NCBI GenBank assembly: GCA_963932465.1
Contig: OZ010796.1
Span: 78,253,292-78,317,291, forward strand
DNA length: 64,000 nucleotides
Direction of reading: 5' to 3'
Origin: Maratus speciosus
Lineage: Eukaryota; Arthropoda; Arachnida; Araneae; Salticidae
A program made the position numbers and the translations under genes. Below, piece after piece: positions 44,880 to 57,900 of this stretch; within the stretch, counting starts at the first letter, position 1, and the number at the start of each line of letters is the position of its first letter. The notes below the pieces were generated by a model. It made no database searches, had not been told where the DNA came from, and was given only the letters and a program-made list of their open reading frames with translations.

Positions 44880-45270
44880 ACACATGGTACACAGAAGGGG
44901 TCTCTTTTCCCTGCATCACTTTCCATTGTTCAGATTTTCCCATTCAACCCTATTTTTCTTCTTTTCTCTCCCATATTGATTCTGTATCCAGAAGCCGATT
45001 TTCATGACCCACCTTGTATATATTTTTGTTTAGTGTTCATCCGTTAATTATGTAACATTTGAAGAGAAGAAGGGGTTAGGTTAAATTCAGGATGAAAAAG
45101 AGGATTCCCGCCAAAAATTGTTAAATTCCCTCCTGGAAAAATGCCAGGGCATGAGATTCCTGTCTGTGAGAGGCATTACTTTCCGCTGCTCAAGATTGCA
45201 TACTTAACTATATTTTACTTATTTTCTCACAAATATTCTGTATCCGGAAGCTGGTTTTTGTAGCCCACCT
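44880..45270. repeat. Dispersed repeat, two adjacent copies
   Basis: Two blocks (about 44880-45030 and 45040-45270) share words such as GTTCATCCGTTAATTATGT, TTCTGTATCCRGAAGC and CCCACCTTGTATA. A third relative lies at about 46620-46830 (GTGGTCATCCATTATATATG, GATTCCCACCAAAAATTGTG). The family and ends are undefined. Confidence 0.5.
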
Positions 45271-45454
45271 TGTATAGTTTTTACTTTATTCTATCTTTAC
45301 AAGGAGAAAATATTGCATTGTGACCTCCAAAAGACCCTCTTGTACAAGAAAATATTGGATTCATGAAAATTTTCAATTTCCGGTTTTCAACAAATTTATC
45401 TGTTTTAGAAGGTCCTTAACATAATTTGGCTATTTTTCGAAAATGTCTGTCTGT

Positions 45455-46400
45455 ATGTATGTGACACACATTTTGTGGGCGCTTTATCTCAAGAACTAAT
45501 GCACGGAATTGAATAAAAAATTTTATTTAATTAATCCCTGATATAAATTTGTGCTGATTAGTTTTTCGTGCTAATCGTCAGGTGCATTTTTCACGATTTC
45601 TGCAATAGCTACATCTCAAGAACTAATGTACAGATTTTCGTAAAACTTAAGATTTAGTTAGTCCTTAACCCTTAACCGGAAACGTGAAAATCCCATGCAC
45701 AAACAGAACACTTAATAATTTTCCAAATAGGGAACTTAAACATTTAATCTTTAATAATAATGCATTAACAGGACCAACTTTTTAATATAACAGCATAAAA
45801 ATAAGTTTGAAATGTCAGAGAGAGAAAATATTAAGGGCAACCGTCATGTAGACGCAACCGTCTTACAGACGGTACGTTTCCGGTTAAGAGTTAATATAAG
45901 TTGGTGCTTATTTTGGTGTAAGTTGCCCAACAGGTGGCACTGCTGTGCTGCATTTTTCACGATTTCTGCAATAACTATATCTTAAGAACTAATGCACGAA
46001 TTATTCATCAAATTTCAGATTCTGGTATACCTTGATATGAATTGATGCTGATTATGTTTTGGTGTAAATCACCCAACAGGTGGTACTGCTGTGCTGTGTT
46101 TTCTATGATTACTGCTATAGCTCTACCTCAAAGCTAATGCACAGATTTAAATCAAACTTCAGATTTACTTAGATCTTGACATAAGTTGTCGCTTAATAGG
46201 TTTTGGTATTAATCATGGAAAAGGTGGTGCTGCTGTGCTGCATTTTTCTTGGATTTTTGTGATAGCTGTATCTCAAAAGCTAATGCATGGAATTTAGTCA
46301 AACTTCATATTATGTTACACTTTCATGTAAATAGATCCTTATTAGGCTTGGGTGTATACAACGCAACAGGTGTTGTTTTTATGCTCTTCGGTTTGAGAAT
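45455..46400 (+). repeat. 144-bp tandem repeat (satellite), about five units
   Basis: Units recur near 45892, 46034, 46178 and 46322, a spacing of 142-144 bp, with earlier units before 45665. The shared core is CTCAAGAACTAATGCACGGA with upstream GGTGGYACTGCTGTGCTG and downstream AAACTTCAGATTTAGTTA. The array is split by a piggyBac-like MITE. Similar units recur at 62740-63200. Confidence 0.75.
45669..45890. mobile_element. piggyBac-like MITE, 222 bp
   Basis: CCCTTAACCGGAAACGTG at the left faces TACGTTTCCGGTTAAGAG at the right. TTAA flanks both sides (45665-45668 and 45891-45894). It inserted at a TTAA site within the 144-bp satellite; joining the flanks restores the unit spacing. No ORF is present. 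Confidence 0.85.
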
Positions 46401-46614
46401 TTTGGTTGCAGACATCTAGCTGGGTGGGGGCCGAAATTTAATGATTTGTTTGTAAGATGCGATTCTTTTATCTTCTTTTTTATTGCACACAATTAAATGA
46501 ACCTATGCCTTTAGAATCCTCATGATGGGCATAGGTTGTCATTTAATTTCGGTACAATTTTCAAGTATTAACATGTATGATATAGAAGAAAGTTTTTGGA
46601 TTGTCACATGTGAC

Positions 46615-46860
46615 TAGTTTATTTAGTGGTCATCCATTATATATGTCACTCTTCATGAGGGGTAAACATAAACAGGGGCTAAAATTCAGAGTGGGATTCC
46701 CACCAAAAATTGTGAAATCCCTTCGTGAAAAAAATGTCAGCATGAGAGACTTCCGCCTTTCCATTGTCCAAGTTTCTGCACTTAACCATAATTTTCTTCT
46801 TATCTCTCCCATATTCCATATCATTAATATATATTTAAATAAATATTTATAAGCCCTTAA
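46615..46860 (+). repeat. Third copy of the 44.9-kb dispersed repeat
   Basis: It shares GATTCCCACCAAAAATTGTG-type and TTCTCTCCCATATT words with 44880-45270. The open frames on both strands across it (46601-46852) have no recognised domain. Confidence 0.45.
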
Positions 46861-47703
46861 TTCCTCTCTTGGACTCTCAAAATTTTCTACACAGGGATGA
46901 AGGGAGAGCTGCTTTGGATGTTTTGCATTATGTTTAAATTAACAGTTCACTAGCATTTTACAAAAAAAAAAAAAAAAAAAAACACAATTGCAAGGTCTAA
47001 ATGTAAAAATTACCGTATTTGAAGTTCATCCTTAATTTTCTGCAAAATAATGAGCATTCAGTAATACTCGTAATTATTGTTAAAAAAAAATAGTACAAAT
47101 GTCATAGAATAACTAACGTTATTAATGTACTTAGAATGCATAGAGAATAAATAACTTTTATTTATTCCACCCTTTACCTGTTATTCGAACTTGGAATCAA
47201 CCATAGTTCTGATCACTCTGTCATTTGGCATAAGTTTCTTAAAATAGAGTTAAAAATTAACAAAGTTTTAATTTATTTTCTGTTTCTTCTTATGAATCTT
47301 TACTATTCAAGTTTGTTTGTGTATGAGATGTAGTATGATGATAGATTTAAACCAGTTTTCGCCTTATTGCTAGAAATATGATTATCATCAAGGAAGATTT
47401 TTCGTGACAAAGTGAACTGAATTCTCTTTTCAAAAAACCTTAAAAACGTTCTACATCTTCCCTAATCAATTAAAACTAAATCACATCCACAAACACTTCT
47501 TTACCAAACCTCTCATATTTACAGACATCACACTAAACATTGGGGTGAAGGGGGTTATAGGCCTACACTCAATACTCAACATATTGTCTAATATCATTAT
47601 TTGAAAAATATTGTATTAAAGTAAATCATTTTGCATTTATTATTATAAAAGTGCTTAAAAACTTTCATATTAAAACTCATAAAAACCAAATGGCTAATCT
47701 GTT
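46861..47703. other. AT-rich intronic DNA
   Basis: A poly(A) run lies near 46963-46981. Otherwise no repeat boundary or coding sequence is seen up to the 8-bp duplication AATCTGTT (47696-47703) of the next element. Confidence 0.5.
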
Positions 47704-48239
47704 CAATGGTGTCAACTTATACAGAGCCATGGGGCATGATCCCATGCATTTCCAATTGATTTATTTCGTTATTTATTTATTTAATCGCTGAAATAACATT
47801 TGGTTTTATTGACATTCTCAAAATAATTTTGTTTGAAAAATAGTAAGGGACTTACTAGTACTTAGACTTACAGTAGCACTGGAAGCCCCGTCATCAGATG
47901 TATAATTAAACTTTTCTCAAAAATGAATTTCCTGCAATTTTATGTCTGTTTTAATGTCTTGAATTGATAAAGCATTTAAGTGACTAAAATGTTTCTTTTT
48001 CTTGACATTTAGTTTTATACACGTTCAATAGTTAGTGATTTTTATGCTAGTTATCAATAAATGTTAATGTATTTATAAGGAAGAACTTATGGGAATATAA
48101 TTTAATAAATTATTTATTAAATTATAATAATTTATATTTTACTTTAGAAAAAAACATAATTTGGCTTCAAATGTCATTTGCTCCTCCCCTGCACTTCTCT
48201 CCATACAGACATGCATGCTAAGGAGGAAGAGGCAGGGCT

Positions 48240-49346
48240 TAATTTCTAACAAAAACGGTACCAGAACCCTAATATTTTGTAGTACTGGTACTAACAACCA
48301 TCCCCTCTCCCCACCTACCACCTGCATATTTATAATTCGTACATTATTTTCAAATTTTAAAGCATTTTTTTTTTCTTTAGCAAAATAAAAATTAACTATT
48401 CCACCTTTTAGTTATCACTCCTTCCGAATAGTAATCTTTGCCTAATTTTAATGTTAATTAATTGCAGAATTCTGTGATTAAATATGGTAAGAATTATGAT
48501 TCAAAAAGAGTGTTAAAACACAAAAAAAATGGATAGTTTGCAGCTATGCATTTGTATGATGAAGAATGGAAGTGTTTTTCAATTTCCTATAAAAGATGCA
48601 TATCTTGAACTATAATCGATTTACAATTGCATTAACAATCTTTTGTGGTGAGTCCCTAAAAATCAGATTAAATTAAATTTCACACCATTATCAGAAAGAT
48701 TTTATGCTTTTATAGGAAAAGGGGAAACACTGATTCATAGCTTTCTATCAGAATAGCAATACATGGCAATTATATCTACTTACAAATGAAAGGGACTTCG
48801 TAAATGTGCAGAGCATGGCCTTAAAATGGGCAGCGTTCATGATACAAAATAAATAGAAAAATCCCTAACGTGATTTTTATACTTGTATGCAAAAGAAAAA
48901 AAAACCTCAAACAAACAAAACCTCAAGCTGATGTTCATTGGCTAAAAACCGAAAATATTTTCTGCAGGTTAGCTATCTAAAAAAAAAAAAAAAAACCAGC
49001 CAATTAAAATTTATCCTACTGTCACAAAAGAAAATCAAACTGAAAGCAAATTCATTGTTCAGTCTCTTGTGTGGCACCATATCAACACGTTGCCGACATA
49101 AATTTGTAAATGTCACTAGAATAGAAAAATTCGATTTTTGTTTTCCCTTTATTCTGATCAAAATAATATTAAAATGATTTGAAATAGAATATAAAACGTA
49201 ATTTGAAGGAGGAAATTTTTTTTTTTATGTACATGAATAAATAAAATTTTGAATGTAAGACAGATTGAGCTCGAGTCAGTCCAAGCTCAAAAACTGATAT
49301 CAAAATTGAGTCCGTTTTATCACCACCTCCTCTATGTGTGCCATAC
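48240..49346. other. Interior of the second-level hAT-like element
   Basis: AT-rich sequence with poly(A) stretches and no domain-bearing ORF. The frames 48938-49177 and its antisense overlap each other and show no motif. Confidence 0.5.
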
Positions 49347-49565
49347 ATTACATCCAGTGGTGGGATTCAAATAATTTAACAACCGGTTCGCTGCCCGAAT
49401 GAATTTTGACATATGAACGTGAAAGGAAAATGAAGCATCACACATAGATTATGAAACACTTTCCAATATTATAGGAACATCGTTAAAAAACTTTGATATT
49501 TTGGTATAGTAAAATAAAATCCCGAAACATGTTTCCTAGTGAAAGGACGTAATTTATTTAATAAA

Positions 49566-52170
49566 CTAGCTAACACGCCGGCATTGCCCGTGTCCGTGAT
49601 AATAACTTTAAATGACAGTCAAATTTGTATGATTTTATATCTTTAACTCCATTTTTTCTGAAGTTATATTTTTAAATAAAAAAATCACGAAAAAATATTG
49701 AATTGAAAGTATATGGGGCATTCTCACAATCTTTTAACTTTTGGGGAAAAAAATCTGACAAAATTAAACTTGCTAAAATAACATTTTAATCTGATAGACG
49801 AATGCCTTAATGATTCAAAATAAAGAAAAAATGGTCAGCAGCAAAAATTTTTTTATTTAACTGAAGTTTAAGTTAAACTTGTGAGTTTAATTTTCCTTAC
49901 CATTTTACCCCTATAACTTTTTATTTTCTTCTAAATTTTTACTTATAATGAATTTCCAAGTACCCACAGGACATTCAAATAAGAAATAATACAAATGTAG
50001 TACTTTTAATACAGAATTTTTGTATAACATTGTCTTAAAGGGGTGTTAAAGAAGGGACGGTAAGGTAAAAAAAGGGACGAAATGGTAAAAAAAGGGATGG
50101 TAAGGAAAATTACCAACTATTTTTAGGAAAATCATGTTAAGACTAAGTGATAGCCACAATGTTCATTGATTTTTAGAAACAGTTGTTAACATTGGATTAA
50201 ATATTTTTTTTTTATTTATTTACCTCGAAAAGTGCAGGAATAAACCTTGGGGATGGTGAGACTACCAATAAAGCCACGATGCTTGAAATTGATATTTAAA
50301 TGCTGATTTAAATTCTACAGTAAATTTCCAGCCAAAGAATTTTAGACATTATTTCTCTGGCATACTTCTACATGAGAAAAAACTTGAAAAAAATTCTGTG
50401 TCTGCATCTGAAATGATTTTTTGTATAATTTTAGAAGAGGGATGGTAAGGAATCTAAAACCCAGGGACAGAGTTTAAAAAATAATAACAACCCTAAAAAT
50501 GTGTGCAGGTTAATTTTTAGCTACATATTTATATAAAACAATAGTTCCAGTTTCAGAAAAAAATTATATTGAATTATTTTTATTGAAACAATTTTATCCA
50601 GACAGCTCCAAACTTAAAAATCAGCATCAGGAACATGGGACAGTATAGGACTTTTCCAGGTGTTTGGACCCCCAACATCATCCAAAACTTATTTATCTCA
50701 TTAATATTGTCGTGAAATCATGCAATGGGATGTTCCCCAGTATATGAAAAAAAAAAAACACAAAAAAGTGTATTAAAATAAAAATTATTATTCAAGGACA
50801 TGAAAGTCAAAAGATTGTGAGAATGCCCCATATGCTATTTGGTATTTTATTTTCTGTGTAATTTGATTTCTGGAGTCTATGACAAAAAGCGAGCGAAACC
50901 ACGGTGAAACACGCAGATTTTTATTGATTTCTTCAAAATTTTCACACATTTTATTTTGTAAAAAATATTGTTACCCCTCCGAACTTTTCAAAATTTTAAT
51001 TGGTGATGTGAATCTCATCTATTGAGATGCTCTAAAAAGATTGTGTTTAGTTACGGCGTTTAGACAGACGTTTAGTTACTTTTAGCGTAGAAAAAATATC
51101 GTCTCTGTGAGGCGCAAAGTGACCTGTATTTGACAGTATATTTGTAAGGGTTGAAAGTAATTTTTTTTTTAAACCGATTGCACCATAGATTAAAAGAAGG
51201 TTTCTGCTTTAAGGATGTATTCGAAAAAATATTTTTCCACCCTCAACAGCTCGAAATTTTCTGAGACATTTTCAGACTCATTTTTAAAAGTAAAAACATG
51301 AAATTTGCTGGGGTGATTTTTGAAGAGTTGTATAAGGTGCCGTGTGATTTCCTTTTTCGCTCAATTAATTAGAATTTGATTTTTAAGCAATTATTTTCTC
51401 AGTATGACCATTTTTTTCATCCCCAGATCACCCGCTTCCGGAAATTTCGGTTCAAAACGCCAATTTTGACAGCATTTTTTACAATATTTTCTGTATTTAT
51501 CGAGAAGCACGGCACATTAGGTAGTTTCTAAATAAGAGAATTTCCTAGTTTGATGCGTTTGAGAGCAAAAATGAATTTAAAAATGAATCAGAAAATAAGC
51601 AGTTTGGATCGGAATACATCCTTAAGAGCATATTTTTGGTTTGTCGGTACCTCTAAAATTGGGTCCTGGAGAGACGTTACCATAAGGGGGGGAAAACGAC
51701 TCTTTTTTAACTTATTTTTTTGAAGGGTTAACTGCGATATTTTAAAAATTGATTGTGGTATTTGAGACATAAGAGCGTGATCTTTTAGAATATGTCTTCC
51801 ATTTTCAACTTTACCAAGTGGTTTGGTCGATGGAAATTAATAAATAATGACAAAATATCCCCCAAAATTCCTTTTTTCCTCCCGATATGTAAATAAGACA
51901 TCTGCGTACGTGCAAGTGCTTTTTCTCTCTCGGAAGAACAGAGCAGAGGTTTTAATGAGAGTTCTTTGTAATTTTTAATTAATAACTTATCTAATTATTA
52001 GAAATTTAAAATTCTGAGTCTCAGGTGCACCAAGAGAGGCCTTGAACTAACCTGTCACAAATTTTCGGCCTTGTTAGATGGCTATAGATTGTTCAGGCTA
52101 TAGATTTTGCTAGTCATCGCAGACACACATACACGTAGCGAGAGAGAGAGGAAAAACTTATCAGTATAGA
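49566..52170 (-). mobile_element. Non-autonomous Helitron, 2.6 kb, minus orientation
   Basis: On the minus strand it begins TCTATACTGATAAG after A and ends CACGGGCAATGCCGGCGTG, then TTAGCTAG, followed by T (complement of A at 49565). The GC-rich 3' hairpin plus CTAG and the TCTATACT start are the standard pair. No Rep or helicase remains. It contains a TA-flanked element (49714-50830). It lies in the hAT-like element 49355-54485. Confidence 0.75.
49714..50830. mobile_element. TA-flanked TIR element, 1.1 kb
   Basis: TGGGGCATTCTCACAATC at the left and GATTGTGAGAATGCCCCA at the right are perfect inverted repeats extending about 28 bp with few mismatches. TA flanks both (49712-49713 and 50831-50832). 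Inside are several GGGACGGTAAGG-like words but no transposase. It is nested in the minus-strand Helitron. Confidence 0.8.
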
Positions 52171-53591
52171 TATTCTGAAATCATGAAACTTTGACCAAAA
52201 TTTCTATCATAAAATGCATCAAAACAGTATAATACAATAAAGATAATGCAAAAATAGCAGAAATTTAAGCTTAAGAACTCACTTACATTCATGATCTAAA
52301 GTTGCAATCAGCTAGATATTTAAAAAACTAACTATAATTAACCACAGCAAGAGCTTCAGATATAAATGAAGTTTCTACATTTTCGGATTGAAAGCAGCAA
52401 AAATAAACTCAAGTTATTTTAGGTATCCTGTACAGAAAATATCTTTATAGTTATGACGTTGAATGTTAAAAAAAAGTTTTCAAAAAGGTAGTATATTTTT
52501 TCATATAGTTAACACGTAAATAAAACAATAAAGGATGCAGAAAAAACTAATTATAGTATAGAAAATAATTTTAAAATATTAAATAACTTGTGTTATTTGA
52601 GATATTTACATATAGCTTTTTGATAAACGTCGAGTTTGTCGACTTCTCTTCTCTGACCATATGTTTATCTTTGAAAATCTCTTTTCTATTACTGCTGAAC
52701 TTGCAGCAATTATGCTGACTATATATTTAACCTTTTTGAATACTTTACAAAACTTCCATAGTTTTAGAAAAATATTAAAAATATAGTCAAAAAATCCTCG
52801 ATAATCATTAATATTATTTCATTAAATATAAATAATTCTTCAGCTGCTTTTAATGGAAGTATTACTTTACTACCCCAATATTCCAGTAAACTGACGGAGA
52901 AAAAACTGTAGTTTATTACTATATTCAAATTCACTACAACTTGTTTAAAAATGTTCAGAATTCAGTAGCCTAACACTTTTTTTTAATTCGTTACATTCTT
53001 TTTAAAAAACATGCTCCCTAGCTCACTAAAACACATACATGATCTTTTACAAGATTGATATTTTTTCAAGTTTCTGAAGACATAAAATCCCTATATATAT
53101 TATCATAAGATGTCATCCTTTTTGATACGTATTCTTCTTGTTCACAGTGCTTTTGAAAGACGAGCAATTTCATTTAAAATATGCAGTCATCAAGGCAATA
53201 TCAGTTATAAAATACTTAGGGCATCCCTTCTTATCGATGACCAAGAATTAATTCATAAACCGATAAATTTACAATAATTCTAATTTAAAAATTATTTCAA
53301 ATGTTGTTCTTCATCATCTTAGAAACCATTTTTTCTTTAGAAAAAAATTAAAACTTTTAAATTTTATACGGTTCTTTGAGTCTTATAACATATTTAGAAA
53401 AACATTATCCATATAACAAGTGAGACAAATTTTTGCATGAGCGAAACGTCTCGAGTTATGATATTCAGAATTTTAAGAATTTCTTACCATTTTTTGGTAC
53501 AAAAAATGGGCTAGGCATCTCTGGAAAGTTGTAAAATACAAAATATCAAAACTCGGCAAGTTTAGACCATACAATGTTTTTTGATTTGTTA
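52171..53591. other. Interior of hAT-like element
   Basis: AT-rich sequence with no clear ORF. Short words such as CTTTTGAAAGACGAGC hint at decayed coding sequence but are not sufficient for a call. Confidence 0.4.
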
Positions 53592-53888
53592 AAGTGCTAT
53601 CACACGATGTGTCAAAGTTGATGTTACTTTCGGGCAACACCATGTTAAACCTATGGCTTCAAAAGTGTTGCTCAAAAAAGAAGCAACTTTTTTTACTGTC
53701 AGAGCAATTTTGTCTCCTACAATGTCTACTTAAGTATTTAATGAACAATGTTGTCTGTAACAGCCAATCAAATGCTGGGAAAACTGACGAGGGAAAAGCC
53801 TCTTCCCGAACAGCTTACGAGATGCTTGGAAAACTGATGAGTCATAGGCAGTTTTTGTCGCTTCAAGTTTTCCTGTGTCATAGCACTT
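53592..53888. mobile_element. MITE, 297 bp, TTA-flanked
   Basis: AAGTGCTATCACACGATG at the left and CCTGTGTCATAGCACTT at the right are imperfect inverted repeats. TTA precedes and follows them (53589-53591 and 53889-53891), a 3-bp duplication like PIF/Harbinger. The 106-codon frame 53594-53914 spans the whole MITE and has no motif; I treat it as chance. Confidence 0.6.
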
Positions 53889-54786
53889 TTAGGGCATGGA
53901 ATATGTTTTTCTAAATATAAGACTTAAGGATCTTATTAAAATTTGTTACATTTACGAAAATAAATACTTTGATTTAAATGACTTCTAACATATGAAGAAC
54001 AATATTTTTTAAAAATGCATTTGAAAGTATACCACTAAATCTAACGATTTAATTATTAACTATTGATCAGGAATCAAAGGGAACATTTTGTATGTTTTCA
54101 AAAGAAGCAGCCAAAGCAAAGTACCTTTCATTCGAATATAAGTAGCTATTGAAAAGTTGAATAAGCATACCATATAACTAGAATTAGCCTGGGCTGCTGA
54201 CTTGGATTCCTCAAATCTTCAAAATTTTATTTTTTTTTAAGTTAAATTTGCTTCTTACAAGACTGATGAAGAAAAAATGTATATACTTTTTGTGAATGAA
54301 ACAAATCAGAACATGTCACAGTGTTATGTTTAGAAAATGCTGTTGTGCAGATAAACATTTAAAGAAAGTAGGTAAATGCGATTTTCGCATTTAAAATATA
54401 ATTTTAACAACCGGTTTGCCGAACTCAGCACGAATTAACAACCGGTTCTACCAAACCAGTGCAAACCGGTTGAATCCCACCACTGATTACATCACATATA
54501 AATGTTCTGATAAAAAATAACGCAAAAGCTTCAAGATGGGAAGGAAAGGAATAATAAAAAAGAAAAGTGCCCAGCTAAACTGATGGCATTGAGCTCACAG
54601 GCTATTTACACTAATTGTATATTATACTCTTATTTTAAAGAATAATGCCCCTCAAAAAAATAAGTGAAGGGGGTTGGTTGGTTGTATAAGATTTTATGGC
54701 ACAAAATCCTTTAGGGGACATGCTGCGCCAAAAAAAAGTTTAAAACCACAATGTAGGTAAGAATAAAGAAAGGAATGAGAACAGCA

Positions 54787-54917
54787 ATCTGGATGGGGGA
54801 CCCCATCCAGATGTAGTCAGAGACATGTAGAAGAGTAAAAAATCTTTAAATCTAAAAACATTAGCATAATAAAGTATCTTGAAACAACTGCAATCTGGAT
54901 GGGGTTCCCATCCAGAT
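54787..54917 (-). repeat. Twin hairpins in the LINE 3'UTR
   Basis: Two palindromes of 25-26 nt, each ATCTGGATGGG facing CCCATCCAGAT, lie at 54787-54812 and 54893-54917 with related flanking sequence. In the LINE RNA both form strong stem-loops near the 3' end, where reverse transcriptase recognition is known to occur in some LINEs. Function here is inference. Confidence 0.75.
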
Positions 54918-54973
54918 GTCACAAAAGTGTAAAATATAGAACTGGGTCATTTCAGCAATGAAAACAATAAAAA

Positions 54974-57900
54974 TTATATTTCAAAATAAAATCTGGCATG
55001 TTTTAAAAAAGTAAAGAGTGCCCCATGAGGTGTTTCCCTAATGAGGTTTGTCAAGATTGGCAATGATGAATTAAAATAAATTCTGTACAAGTGCCGGAGG
55101 CCCAGACAGTCAGTTAAAATATGATGAATGGTCAGGTAATCAAAATGACAATGTGGACACATGGGGTGTTCTCCTGAAGTAAGAGATGTTTATGAGTGAT
55201 CCTAGAATGACCAATTCTCAGGCGAGTTAGGAGAACATCTGTTTTCCTTGGTTAATTTGGAGGCCAGGTCATTATTGTTGGTTTGATATGGTGCAGTTTA
55301 TTATTGTATTCTAAATCCCAACTTTCTTGCCATTTATTATGAATAAAGTGTTTTATAAGTAGTTTAACGTCTGAGAATGGAATTCTATGGCATAACGGAT
55401 TAAGAGCACATTTTGCAGCCTCATCAGCTTTTTCATTTCCAGGAATACCCATGTGTCCAGGTACCCAGCAAAGTAAGATACTATAGCCACGTCTTGTCAA
55501 TTCAGTATAAAAATCTAAGATGGATGACACATAAGGATGCTTATTACATGATTTAATTGCATCAATAGAACTATTTGAGTCAGTATAAATGATGAAAGAT
55601 GTGTTATGATGATGAGATATGTGCAACATGGCTCTCTTTATTGCAATCAATTCAGCCATAAAAACAGAAATGGAGGAGTTAAGCCTATAACTTAAAGAAG
55701 TGTTCTCACAAACAACCCCACAACCAACAATATTCCCCCTCTTTGAGCCATCTGTGTAAACATCGACATAGTTCATGTAATTTGCACGGTGTGCTGCAAA
55801 TAATTGTTGAAAAACAGAAGGGGCCAAGTTGTTTTTATTATATCCTTTAAATGGGTGTACCAACATAATACTAGGAGAGTTCCAAGGAGGGAGAACATGT
55901 GAGTGAGATGAGCTCACCTCTATATTATTGAGAGGGCCATTGTCAATAATGTTTCTCATTCTTAAACCAAAGGATGGGATGCAAGATAGACGATGTTGAT
56001 AAAGAGTATCATTTTCAGTATTTAGAATGTATGAAGTGGATAACCCTGATGCGAAAGAAGACGGTAATACGGGATCAATGAGAGTTTTTCACGAATACGG
56101 TATAGGGACAGATCATTGCAATCAACATACAAGCTTAAGACTGGAGATGTACAAAATGCACCAGAGCAAACACGGAGTGCGCTATGGTGCACAATGTCAC
56201 GCTTTTTAAGAACAGAATTACGCGCTGAACCATAGACCTGGCAGGCATAGTCAATTTTACTACGGATCACGGCTCTATAGATTTTAAGAAGAGATGTACG
56301 GTCTGCCCCCCGAGTAGTATTTGAAAGTACTTTAAGTAAATTCAGTGATTTTTCACATTTTGTCCGTAATTCTAAAATATGAGGTAAAAAGTTAAGTTTA
56401 TTGTCAAATTGTAGGCCTAGATATAGATAACGAACGTTGTCCACAACAGGAATTTGAGTTGAACCAATAAAAATTTCAGGGTCTGAATGCAGATCCCTAT
56501 GTCTAAAGAAATGAACACAAGAAGTTTTGTCTTAAGAAATTAGAAAACCATTTTTATTGGTCCAGTTAAGAATACTTTTGATAGCAATTTGCAACTGTCT
56601 TTCAATAAAACGCATGTCCTGTCCCATACACATAATGCAGAAGTCGTCAATGTAGAGATCTCTCTTCACAGAAGGGGGAAGTTGTTTAAGGATGTCATTT
56701 ATTTTATTAGCAAAGAGGGTGATATTCAGGACACTACCCTGGGATACACCCTCTTCTTGTACATAAAAATTAGACAGTATTCCCCCAATCCGAACTTGAA
56801 ATATTCAAATGGCAAGAAAGTTTTTAATAAAAATTGGGAGGTTCCCTCAAAAGTCCAGATTAAAAAGGTCACGAAGAATCCCATAACGCCATGTTCTGTC
56901 ATAAGCTTTCACCATGTCAAAAAATATTGACACCAAATGGTTGCATTTAAGAAAGGCTGTCCGAATGAAATGTTCTAGATGGATCAGGTTATCGATAGTA
57001 GACCTACCTCGATGAAATCCATTTTGAAATGTGGCAAGGCAATTGTTAGTCTCTAAAATATGCACGAGGTGGCAATTCACCATTTTTTCAAGAAGTTTGC
57101 AAAGGCAGCTAGAAAGTGCAATCGACCTGTAATTACTGGGATTGGTAGCATCTTTTCCTGGTTTAGGAAAAGGTATAATTGTAGCTCGGCACCAAGTGCA
57201 TGGAAAACACTGCTCCATCCATATCCTATTGAAAAAGGATAGGAGATTGTTCAGAGAGGGCGATGAAAGGTGTTTGAGCATAATATAAGTAATCCCATCA
57301 TGACCTGGGGCAGATAAATGGCTGTCTCTCAAACATTTTATTATCTCTGATTTAACAAATGGTTCATTGTATGCATATGAGCAGGGATGTAGTGGAGGGT
57401 ATACGGTGGTATATGCCGTATACCTTCTGGATTTTTTTAAGGAACACTGTATACCCTCTGTTTCTCAAAAAAGCTGTAGTATATACACTGTAGGGTATAC
57501 CGTGATGAGAATTAGAATTAATCCCAGTTCTTTCAGTTTGTCTTTTATATGTTAAAAATGGTTCTGGGCTTGAAATAGATGCTAGGGTATTTCTATTGTT
57601 TCAGCGATGTTTTTAGGTGATGCGATGGTTTGACCGTTATGTTTTAAAATAGAAATATGATTGTCAGAGTACTGGCCCATACATTTTTTCACTTTATTCC
57701 AGAGTTCTTTACTAGAGGTGTTAGAGTCTATGCTCGAAACATAGCTAATCCAGGACTCCCGTTGGCTTTTGCATCACACTCTTCTAGCTTCAGCCTTTGC
57801 TTTTTTATATCCCATATAGTTGGTATTATTTGGATATCTACGAAATAAGCCCCAAGCCTTTTGTTGTTTTTTCTTCGCCATTTGACAGTCATTATTCCAC

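Larger units (their letters stand above)
49355..54485. mobile_element. hAT-like element (CAGTGGTGGGATTCAA family), 5.1 kb with insertions
   Basis: It starts CAGTGGTGGGATTCAAATAA and ends GGTTGAATCCCACCACTG. A perfect 8-bp duplication ATTACATC flanks it (49347-49354 and 54486-54493). Repeated AACAACCGGTT words lie just inside both ends. Removing the Helitron (49566-52170) and the MITE (53592-53888) leaves about 2.2 kb. No intact transposase is seen; a decayed one could be present in 52171-53591 but I cannot support it. Confidence 0.88.

Noticed and set aside
53594..53914. 106-codon + frame
   Set aside because: It spans a 297-bp MITE from one inverted repeat to the other and has no motif.
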